From the NCBI GenBank assembly GCA_008729055.1, contig SDUX01000006.1:3150842-3214841 (forward strand): a stretch of DNA of 64,000 nucleotides, written 5' to 3'. This DNA comes from Pyropia haitanensis. Taxonomy: Eukaryota > Rhodophyta > Bangiophyceae > Bangiales > Bangiaceae. The translations under genes and the position numbers were made by a program. The notes below the pieces were generated by a model that saw only the letters and a program-made list of their open reading frames with translations, was not told the DNA's origin and did not search any database. Each line of letters starts with the position of its first letter. Within the stretch, counting starts at the first letter, position 1. Positions 56,017 through 64,000 of the stretch are shown here, one piece after another.

Positions 56017-57965
56017 GTCTTGGCGGAAGGACGGCACCGTCGACCAGGGCGTGAAGAGGTGCGCGTCGTCGCTCGGCGGCGGCGGCCGCCACCCGCCGTC
56101 GCTGCTGCTGCGGCCGCCGCCGCTGGTGTCGGTGCCGCTGCACGGCGGGGGGGGGGTGCCGCCCGTGTAGTAGGTGCTGCTGCCGCCGCCGCCGCTGTCG
56201 CTGCCGCCGCCCGTGCCGCCGCTGCCGCCCGTGCCGCCGCCGCCGCCACGCGCGCCGACCCAGCCGCCGCGCGCGCCGCGACCGTCGGCGCCCACCCGCT
56301 GGCCGCCGTGGCCCGCGGCGGCGGCCCCCCCGGCCACCGCGGCGGCCAGCCCGCCGCCGTCCACCCCCACCCCACCCCTTGCCACGGGCCGTGGTGGGGC
56401 CACCGCCGCCGCGGCGGCGGCGCGCGTGCCGCCCGCCGCCACTGCACCCCCCGCCGCCCCGTCGCATGGGTGGTGGTCGTGGCGCCGCCGCCGCCGCGCG
56501 ACGACCATCACCACGCCCGCCACGCCCAACACCGCGGCGGCCGCGGCGCCCGCCGCGGCGCCCACAATGACCGCCACGGACGTGTGGCGGGGCGCGCCCC
56601 GCTGCTCCGCGGGCGTGCCGGCCGTGTCGGCGGGGGGCGGCGCGCCCTTGTTGCCGTCCCCGCCGCCGCCGCGGCCGCCGTCGCCGCCGACCGCGCCCGG
56701 CGGCGCCGCCGCCGCGACGCACGCGCCCGCCGGGATGGGCGGCGACTGGAACGCGACGGCGAACCGCGGCGCCGGCGTGCCGTCGACGGTGACGGGGGGT
56801 GGCACCGCCACGTGGCGCGCGCCGGGGGGGGCGGTGCCGAGGAAGGGCGCCGCGACCGCGTCGCGGACGTCCACGACGGGCGCCCAGGCGGGCGTGCCGG
56901 CGGCGGTGGCGGCCTGAAACGTGCGTGCAAACGCGTCCGAGACGGGCGCGCCGCGCCAGGCAGAGCCGGACAGGAGCGGCGCGCCGGCGGGCAGCGGCCC
57001 GGGCGCCGCCCAGGTCACCCTCACCGCCGCCGCGTGCGTGTCGGGCGCAACGTCGTGGTGGCCAGATAGGCCCAGGCGGGCGCCGATGGGCAGGTTGGCG
57101 GTGATGTTGTGTGTGACGGCGGTGTTGGTCGCGGGTTTTTCGTACAGCAGCGTGTCGTCCTGTGGTGGAAGAAGCGGGGGGCGGCAGCGGGGGGCCAGCA
57201 GAGGTGAACAGAGTAGGCGGGGCGGAAGCGTGGAGATGACAACCCCAGCAGTTAGTGCAAGTCACCTGGGAAAGATGCGGCTGACGCCCCCGTGGGGGAG
57301 CGCCACCCGCAACTGCGGCAGTAGGGCAAGCCAGGTGAGAGCCGCCGCTACCAAGCGCCGCGATAGCTTGTTCGCGCGCCATCCAAATGGGAGAGCGGCG
57401 GTTGCACTGCGTGTCGCCTCACCCCCCCCATACCCACACACCCACCCAGAACAATCCCTCCCCACCCCGCCCGCCGTCACCACCTCAAACGCACCACAAA
57501 TACGCGCATCTGGGTGTAGAAGAACTGGATCGTCACGGTCGCCGTACACGCCGGCGCCGCCGCGACTTGCCGCACCGCGGCCGCCGCGCCCGACGCCGAC
57601 CTCGACTCCGCGGCCGCGGCCGCGGCCGCCGTGGCACGGCCGTCTGCCGCGGCCGCTGCCGCCGCCGCCGCCGCCGGCCGCGCCGGCCACGCCTCAACCG
57701 CCGCGTCGCGTCCCCCCAACATCGCCACCACCGCCACGGCGGCCGCCGCGGCTGCGGCGACGGCCACAGGCCACCGCAGCCGGTGTCCGTGTGTGCCGCG
57801 TCGCCGTCGCGGCACGCCCATCATGGCGGGCCACGTCGGAGCTAGACGGAACCCCAGGCCGTCGCCACCACCACCGTCCCCGCTGTTGCCGCCGCTGCCG
57901 TCGCTGCCACGGCTGGCGTCGCCGCGGCCGTCGCACCACAGACGGCGGTGGTGATCGCTTCCCAT
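55474..57965 (-). CDS. Unidentified two-exon membrane protein with Gly/Pro-rich tail
   Basis: Exon 1 is 57965-57495 and exon 2 is 57159-55474; a phase-0 GT-AG intron of 335 nt joins QMRVFV to DDTLLYEKPATN. ATG 57963-57965 gives 718 codons. A hydrophobic Ala/Val segment after RRRRGTHGHRLRW (about residues 70-85) looks like a signal anchor. The following region (TATVTIQFFYTQMR, NTAVTHNITANLPIGARLGL, PRFAVAFQSPPIPAGACV) is strand-rich and probably extracellular or lumenal. A second helix (VAVIVGAAAGAAAAAVLGVA) ends in RRRRRHDHH, the usual cytosolic stop. The tail is Gly/Ser/Pro-rich, with SDDAHLFTPWSTVPSFRQD. I recognise no family. The end of the frame runs through a 119-bp foldback element, so the true stop may differ. 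Confidence 0.55.
55504..55622 (+). mobile_element. 119-bp foldback MITE-like element, copy 2
   Basis: Same length and ends as copy 1 at 52602-52720. The arms pair as AAAAAGTGGATGTTG against CAACTTCCACTTTTT and beyond. This copy lies inside the last exon frame of the membrane-protein gene on the opposite strand and would add about 40 residues to it. Confidence 0.75.
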
Positions 57966-59227
57966 CCGTCGTCCTCTCTGGAGACTAGAAAAACTCGCTC
58001 ACCCTCACGCTAGGACCCCGCCGCACGCCCTACAGACCGGCGCGCCCCCTACAGACCGCTGGCGGCTCACACTGGGCGTGCACGCGGGTGCCCACCACTG
58101 ACAGCTCTGGCTACCAGCGCCCGGCCTCAGCCGGCCCCCCGCACCACGGGCTGCCGCCCACGCCCCAGCGGCGGCGCCAGGGAGGGCCGCCGTCGTGATG
58201 CGACCGTTGCGCAGTCCAGAGCGCGGTCGGCGGGTCGGGAGGGAAAAACCAAAAAAAAAAGGGGGGGAATCAGCGGACACGCGCGTCGTGGAGGTGCATT
58301 GATTGGCGACACCCCGTTGGCGGCCAGCCAGCACACACCGCCCTGGTCCTCGGGTCTGCCTCCCCGACAATCGTCCCAGCGGTGATGGAGGGGGCCCGAT
58401 TTCCGCTCCATTCAAAGAGCGCTCGCTCTTGCGAGCGCTCGCTCCAGCGAAGGACTTCGTGAACGCCGCCCCCTGCCCGAGGGGGGTACACGAAGGCGGT
58501 CGGGGGCGTCCCCCTGAATCCTCATCCCCCCTACCCAATCCACTCCCGCCGTCAACCGCCTTCCCGTACCGCCTCGTGGCGTCCGTGGCGTCTCACTCGG
58601 CGGAGGCTGGCTCGTGGCAGGCACAAGGACAGCCACCGAAGGCCGACGGCGGCTGTCGTCATGCTGTGTGACATCCTACAACAGCGAACACCGTGGGGTC
58701 TTCGTTCTCTTTTGGACCGCCGCGGCGTCCTCGTCTCTGAAAGCGGCAACGCGGCGCCCGTACGACGAGCCACGAGCCAGGCGTCTCACCTCCTGGCCAC
58801 CATCCATTGATAGGCCAGGGAGAAAGACGCCTGCCGAGTGTCGTCCGCCCACTCGACGTTGAGGCGGCGCAGACCAAGACGGCTGGCCTGGTCTATTGGG
58901 ACTTGAGCCGGTCCTTCGATGATCTTTGTGCGCCGACATAAGTGTGCAAGCCGCCGGCTGAATCCCGATGCAACAAATACTCTTCAGACACGCAATTGTA
59001 AATTATATACTTGTCATCTTCGTGTGTCGTCGGTCGGAGTCCCAGCTGGGACTGGCCAGAGGGGAAAGGGAGCAGGCGTCAGGTCGCTCCCAGTTGGGTG
59101 TGAGGAAGGAGGATGTGGGACATCTTGGTCTTTTGAAGGCAGCCCATCAGCCGGTGCGTGAGTTCCAATGGGCGCCGAGGAGGTGGCGTGGCGACATGCT
59201 GGCGGGTCCAGTTGGGCGGGCAGGTGA
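57966..59227. other. Intergenic region upstream of membrane-protein gene
   Basis: This 1.26 kb should include the promoter of the minus-strand membrane protein. It contains a short GAGCGCTCGCTC... palindromic cluster (58415-58445). I see no gene. Confidence 0.4.
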
Positions 59228-60301
59228 GGAGCGCACAAGGGGCTTGCGACCACCAGTCCCGTCGGCCTCGATGGGAACGTCTCGAAGCCGGCACCCGTCA
59301 CCGTCACCGCGCCGTGCCCGCCGCGGGATGCATCGGTGGGCCCGGACGTGCGGGGCGCGCGGCGCCCCTCCCGGCCGCACTCCCGACAGACGCCTGCGCG
59401 CGAGGTGTGGCGCGAGCTGGCGTCGATGGAGCAGTGCTACTATGGCGACGCCCGCCACGCGGTGGGCCTCTTCCTCGAGCCGTCCGTGTACGGCGGGGGG
59501 TGGTACTGCGGTGGGCGCGCGGCGAGCGAAAAGGGAGCGGACGGCGGCGGTGGCGGCGACGGCAGCGGCGATGGCAATGGTGGCAATGAAGGGTTTTTGG
59601 GACCGCTAGTCATGCGCGGCGTCGACTGCCGGATGGCGCTCGGGCCGGAGGGGAACAGCGAGGTGGCCTGTGCGGGCGGTTGCGGTGAGAGGAGGGGATG
59701 CCCCCGCCGGGCGTGCTGACGGCCAGTTGGGCGGCCGCTGGGCGGGTCTTGTCTCTGCTACAGCTCAGCTGCGTCCCTTTCTTCAGTGACCACCTACGTC
59801 TTTTTGGTGGTTCCGCGTGGGCGCTGCCCAAGCCCACCTACGGAGCGGTATTTCCGGTCGTACGGGTTTGGAGGTCTGGTGATCGATGAGGTCTTGAGGA
59901 GGAAAGCATTGAATAACACGATAAGGAATAGGAGCTCATGGAGCACCTGTGGATGGGTGATACTGTGTTCCTGTCTCGGCCAAACGTTCCCCAGGTGTAT
60001 GCGTCTCTCGGAGACGCGCCCGCATGTTACTTTCGGAGGAACTCACTGGTTGCGGCGCACCCAGAAGACCTTTCTTGTACGGTCTTGTACCCGGCAAGCC
60101 AAGCCGGTAGCCATGGAGGCGGTTGGCTCGGAGACAAGAAAACAACCGTACGACGACGGGCAAGACCGGCGGTCGCAAGGGCGACGTCGCTGGTCTCCGG
60201 GGCCAACGGCGGACGCGAACGAAGCGTCCCTGAGCGCGACCGGCCCGGCGGCCAGTGCGGCAGACGCAAGAGCCCGCACGATATGGGGCGAGCATGCATA
60301 A
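59228..60301 (+). CDS. Uncertain two-exon gene, start and end not fixed
   Basis: I do not recognise it. The frame is open from 59228 and reads [19 protein letters not shown], then [37 protein letters not shown] and [27 protein letters not shown] donor (exon end 59683) and a TTTCTTCAG acceptor (exon start 59787) join in phase 1 to [20 protein letters not shown] and [20 protein letters not shown]. The spread of Cys, Tyr and Trp and the splice-phase agreement suggest real coding sequence, perhaps an enzyme of the secretory pathway. After about 59930 a different frame ([20 protein letters not shown]) looks more plausible, so another intron or a break may follow. No in-frame ATG opens the first exon; a small upstream exon at 59168-59223 is possible. 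Confidence 0.28.
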
Positions 60302-61196
60302 TATCCACAGCGCCCGTCGCGCAGCCGGTGCGGGGGGGGGGGGGGGGGAGGCGGTTGGCACCACCACCTCGCCAGCGATGCGCCGTCGCGGCGATGCGCC
60401 GCGCCGGCGACGAGGCCCCTTTGGAACAACAGCTCGACGGCGCGCATCCGATTGGGTGCCGGCGGACACCGTCCGACACCGTCAGACACAAGTAGCCCCG
60501 GCGCCGGGGGCGTCCATCGGACCACCCACCTGCCCCAATCGGCGAGCCCGTGTGCCGCCTGCGATGGCATCCAGCGCGCAATGCACGGTGGAGGGCGCTG
60601 GGGGGACCTGCGTGACCACGCCCGCCGCGCTCCCAGCCTGTTCTCCCGCCACCAACGTTCTCCCAGATCACACACAGTGCTCCCGCCCTCACCCCCCCCC
60701 GCTGGACCCGCTGTCGGCACCCCATCCTCTGCGGGCGGTCGCGGGCCGCCGCGTGGTCGGGACACCGGCGCCGCGTGGCCGCAAATTCGGCAACCGCCTC
60801 CCGGCAGCCGCCGCCGCCCACGCGATGCGATGCGGCGGGGGGGGGTGTCCGCGGCCGAGTGGACGGCGGGGACGGCGTGCGCGCCGCAAACAGCACGTCA
60901 GGCGCTGGCGCGGTAGCGGTGGGTGGCTGGCAACGGCCGTCGCGCTGTGTGCCTGCCCATCGGCATCGGCGGCACCCACGGTCGCGGGCTGCCGTTCCAC
61001 GTGCTCGTCGTGGTTGGCGACCGTGCCTCAACATCCTCGTACGTCTGACACCCCGTCGGCTGCCATCGACGTCGCCCCCCCCCCCCCCACCCCGCATCCC
61101 ACCTCCGTATTGCATCCCTCTCCCCCTCCCCCTACCTTCCCCTGCCCCCCTTCCCCCATCCCTCGGCTGTTTCCGGTCCCTGCGGCAGTGGCAGCC
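60302..61196. other. Region upstream of DXS
   Basis: This 0.9 kb is very GC-rich with a G run near 60330-60348 and a C/T-rich stretch (61075-61170) directly before the DXS start. The DXS frame is open far upstream, but the sequence there has no conserved content. I see no gene; it probably holds the DXS promoter and leader. Confidence 0.4.
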
Positions 61197-63491
61197 ATGG
61201 CGCCGTGCACCCGTGCGGCGTTTGCCGCGTCGCCGGCCTCGCTGACAGCGGCGGCGGTCGGTGCCCGTGCCGGCTCTGCCGTCACCACCCCCGCCAGCCG
61301 CCGTCGGGCGGCGGCGGCGCCGCCGGATGGGGCCGCCTCGCGGCCCGCGGCGGTGCGCATGAACGCGCGTGGCGGCAATGGCGCGGTCCCGCCGTCCCGG
61401 TCGGGCGGCGGCGCCTCGTACGCGGCGGGCGACGCGGCGGCGGCGGCGGCGGCGGCGGCGGCGTCGCACGACAATGGGCCCAAGAGCACCCCGCTGCTGG
61501 ACCGGATTGCCGAGCCCGCCGACTACCGCAGCTGGGCGCTGCCGCAGATCAAGCGGCTCGCGCACGAGCTCCGCTGGGACACCATCCGGTCCGTCTCGCA
61601 GACGGGCGGCCACTTGGGCGCCTCGCTAGGCGTCGTTGAGCTGACTGTCGCGCTGCACTATGTGTTCAACACGCCCCACGACCGGATTGTGTGGGACGTG
61701 GCGCACCAGGCATACCCGCACAAGATCCTGACGGGCCGCCGTGGAGCGATGGGCACGATGCGGCAGAGCGGCGGCCTGTCGGGCTTTACCAAGCGCACCG
61801 AGTCAGAGTACGACCCGTTTGGGGCGGGCCACAGCAGCACGAGCATCTCGGCGGCGCTGGGCATGGCGGTCGCGCGGGACCTGGCGGGCAAGAACAATGA
61901 GTGCATTGCGGTGATTGGGGACGGCGCCATTACGGGTGGCATGGCATACGAGGCGATGAACAACGCGGGGTACCTGAAGAACCGGGTGATAGTGGTGCTC
62001 AATGACAATGGGCAGGTGAGCCTACCGACGGGCACCCAGACGGCTGCGGGGGTGGTGCCGTCGGGGGCGCTGTCCAACTACACCAGCCGGCTGCTGTCGT
62101 CCAAGCCCTTTTCCGACGTCCGGTCGGCGGCCAAGGACTTTTCGCGCCTCTTCCCCGAGGAGGTGCAGGGCATTGCCGCCAAGGTGGACGAGTACGCGCG
62201 GGGTATTGTGTCGCCCGGCGGCGGGGGCACCCTGTTTGAGGAGCTGGGCTTTTACTACATTGGCCCCATTGACGGGCACAACCTGGACACGCTCATCCCC
62301 ATCCTGGAGAATGTGCGGGACCTGCCGGGCAACAAGCCCGTCATGCTGCATGTCAAGACGGAGAAGGGCCGCGGCTACGCGCCCGCCGAGTGCGCCTTTG
62401 ACCGGTACCACGGGGTGGCCAAGTTTGACGTTGCCACCGGTAAGCAGGCCAAGACGGTGGCGCCGACGCCCTCGTACACGGGCGTCTTTGCGCGGGCGCT
62501 CATTGCCGAGGCGGAGCGTGACCGCAAGGTGGTGGCCATCACCGCGGCCATGCCAGGGGGGACAGGCGTCAACTTGTTTGGCGAGCGCTTCCCCAACCGG
62601 TGCTATGATGTGGGCATTGCCGAGCAGCACGCGGTGACGCTGGCGGCGGGGATGGCCACGGAGGGTGCCAAGCCCGTCTGCTGCATCTATTCGACGTTCC
62701 TCCAGCGCGGCTACGACCAGGTCGTGCACGACGTGGCGCTCCAGCGGCTGCCCGTCCGTTTCATCCTCGACCGGGCGGGGCTGGTGGGAAACGATGGCGC
62801 CACACACGCGGGGTCGTTTGACTTGACCTACTTGGGTTGCCTGCCCAACATGACCATCATGGCACCGTCGGACGAGGTGGAGCTCCAGCACATGGTCGCC
62901 ACGGCCATTGCGTTTGACGACGGCCCGACCGTTGTGCGGTACCCGCGGGGTAACGGCCTCGGCCTCGAGACGCTGCGCTCCAAGTTTGGGTACCGCGGCG
63001 CGGAGATGCCGGCGCGCGGGCGGGCGCTGCCGATTGGCAAGGGCCGCGTCATCCGCCACGCGTCTGGCACTGGCGGGCGCAAGGTGGCGCTCCTGTCGAT
63101 TGGCACGCGGCTGCTCGAGTGCGTCCACGCGGCGGACGCGCTCGCTGCGGCGGGCGTGGACGTGACCATCGCGGACGCGCGATTCATGAAGCCGCTCGAC
63201 ACGGAGCTGATCCGGTCGCTCGCGGCAGACCACGAGGTGCTGGTGACGGTGGAGGAGGGCAGCATTGGCGGCTTTGGCGACCACGTGCTGCACTTCCTCG
63301 CGCTCGAGGGTCTCCTCGACGGGGGGGACCTGCGCGTGCGGCCAATGGTCCTCCCCGACCGGTACATTGACCACGGGAGCCAGACGCAGCAGTACGAGGA
63401 GGCGGGGCTGAATGCGAGCCACATTGAGGCGACGGCGTTGCGGCTGCTGGGCCGCAGCGCAGAGGTGCTGTCGGGGGGCGTCAGCTCTTGA
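61197..63491 (+). CDS. DXS: 1-deoxy-D-xylulose-5-phosphate synthase, plastid-targeted
   Basis: Intronless, 764 codons from ATG 61197 ([20 protein letters not shown]). The enzyme condenses pyruvate with glyceraldehyde-3-phosphate, using thiamine diphosphate, in the first step of the plastid MEP isoprenoid pathway. The first 90 residues are Ala/Arg/Ser-rich with few acids, a transit peptide followed by an Ala tract. The mature part starts at [20 protein letters not shown]. Landmarks are [10 protein letters not shown] (His138), [16 protein letters not shown] (His212), the ThDP motif [18 protein letters not shown] (241-258), GPIDGHN, the transketolase-like core [16 protein letters not shown] with the catalytic Glu, [12 protein letters not shown], and the C-terminal [15 protein letters not shown]. 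The length and all motifs are intact. I chose the ATG at 61197 because upstream in-frame sequence shows no conservation. A decayed copy of its C-terminus lies at 34520-34849. Confidence 0.97.
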   Translation: MAPCTRAAFAASPASLTAAAVGARAGSAVTTPASRRRAAAAPPDGAASRPAAVRMNARGGNGAVPPSRSGGGASYAAGDAAAAAAAAAASHDNGPKSTPLLDRIAEPADYRSWALPQIKRLAHELRWDTIRSVSQTGGHLGASLGVVELTVALHYVFNTPHDRIVWDVAHQAYPHKILTGRRGAMGTMRQSGGLSGFTKRTESEYDPFGAGHSSTSISAALGMAVARDLAGKNNECIAVIGDGAITGGMAYEAMNNAGYLKNRVIVVLNDNGQVSLPTGTQTAAGVVPSGALSNYTSRLLSSKPFSDVRSAAKDFSRLFPEEVQGIAAKVDEYARGIVSPGGGGTLFEELGFYYIGPIDGHNLDTLIPILENVRDLPGNKPVMLHVKTEKGRGYAPAECAFDRYHGVAKFDVATGKQAKTVAPTPSYTGVFARALIAEAERDRKVVAITAAMPGGTGVNLFGERFPNRCYDVGIAEQHAVTLAAGMATEGAKPVCCIYSTFLQRGYDQVVHDVALQRLPVRFILDRAGLVGNDGATHAGSFDLTYLGCLPNMTIMAPSDEVELQHMVATAIAFDDGPTVVRYPRGNGLGLETLRSKFGYRGAEMPARGRALPIGKGRVIRHASGTGGRKVALLSIGTRLLECVHAADALAAAGVDVTIADARFMKPLDTELIRSLAADHEVLVTVEEGSIGGFGDHVLHFLALEGLLDGGDLRVRPMVLPDRYIDHGSQTQQYEEAGLNASHIEATALRLLGRSAEVLSGGVSS

Positions 63492-64000
63492 GCAACCGAC
63501 CGCGGCGTTTGTGGCGGGCGGACGGCCTCGGCCTTCCCCATTTGTGCCAACCTTCCCTTTCCTTCCCTTTCCGTCCCTTTTCCTTCCCTCTTGCACTCTT
63601 GTGGGGGGCCGTTCGGCGGCTGCTGTTTGCCCTTGTCCTGCGTTCTACCTTGATGTCGTTGGCATTGGCACCGCCTCATCGTGGCCGCGTCGGGTCGAGT
63701 GGCGGCCGGTCGTGCCGAGGTCCCCCCTGGGCCGTTGCCCACGCGGCCGTCGCGGTGTGGGGCTCTCGGGGATGGCGGGCGATCGTCGCTTTGCGGACAG
63801 AGCCGCCACGGCTCGTCGTCGGGCGGGCATCTTCCGCCCATTGCTGTACAGTGTCGGTGCCTGCGGGCGCCTTCCCGTGGCGTGTCGCGTGCTTTGTCGC
63901 GTGGCCGTGGCCTGCGCCGCGCCTCGCCGCGGGCGTGGGGTGGTCGCCACCTCCTTTTCCTGACCGTTGTGGTTGTGGTCGAGGTTGAGTGCGTGCGGGG
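63492..64000. other. 3' flank of DXS up to window edge
   Basis: A CCTT-rich pyrimidine tract (about 63548-63590) follows the DXS stop and is probably in the 3' UTR. I see no further gene in the remaining 400 bases. Confidence 0.4.

Noticed and set aside
1..64000. tRNA, rRNA or CRISPR arrays
   Set aside because: I looked for cloverleaf T-loop boxes, rRNA-like stretches and spaced direct repeats and found nothing convincing; the tandem repeats present are simple-sequence or coding repeats. A tRNAscan-type search was not possible.

Overview
This is very GC-rich nuclear DNA from a eukaryote, probably a red alga of the Porphyra/Pyropia (Bangiales) kind. The evidence is the gene content. There are plastid-type enzymes with apparent transit peptides (DXS, transaldolase), a DUF3727-like plastid protein, and an NADPH oxidase with extra membrane helices between its FAD and NADPH parts, the layout I associate with red algae. 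Cytosolic eukaryotic genes (YKT6, RPL37, RAB18, BUD31, a TDY-type MAP kinase) have few, mostly short GT-AG introns. The species assignment is an inference.

Layout, left to right: DUF3727-like gene (minus, cut by the left edge); YKT6 (plus, 1 intron); RPL37 (minus, 1 intron); transaldolase (minus); BUD31/G10-like (minus); alpha/beta hydrolase (plus, 2 introns); an unidentified low-complexity gene (19.0-20.2 kb, plus); NADPH oxidase (21.3-24.7 kb, minus); an RS/RD-rich protein with an internal duplication (28.7-31.8 kb, plus); RAB18-like GTPase (plus, 2 introns); a decayed DXS C-terminal fragment (34.5 kb, plus); three unidentified low-complexity genes (36.0-37.3, 40.1-42.7, 45.4-45.8 kb, plus); MAP kinase (46.6-50.1 kb, minus); a repeat-rich, gene-poor stretch (50.1-55.5 kb) with a Harbinger-like MITE, two copies of a 119-bp foldback element and a relic element built on CGTTAA repeats; an unidentified membrane protein (55.5-58.0 kb, minus); an uncertain two-exon gene (59.2-60.3 kb); and intact DXS (61.2-63.5 kb, plus). 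The genes are single, independently transcribed units in mixed orientation, with no operon-like grouping. DXS (isoprenoid precursors) and transaldolase (pentose phosphates) would both act in the plastid.

The most important technical observation is that several recognisable genes are broken only at G/C homopolymers, and every break is repaired by the same change, one extra base. This affects NADPH oxidase (2 sites), MAP kinase (2) and BUD31 (1), probably the RS-rich gene (2), and possibly the DXS fragment. Homopolymer undercalling in the assembly is the simplest explanation; a length-variable or slippery coding tract is the biological alternative. Because G/C-rich codons leave several frames open on both strands, long open frames alone are poor evidence here. 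I relied on conserved motifs, splice-phase agreement and residue composition.
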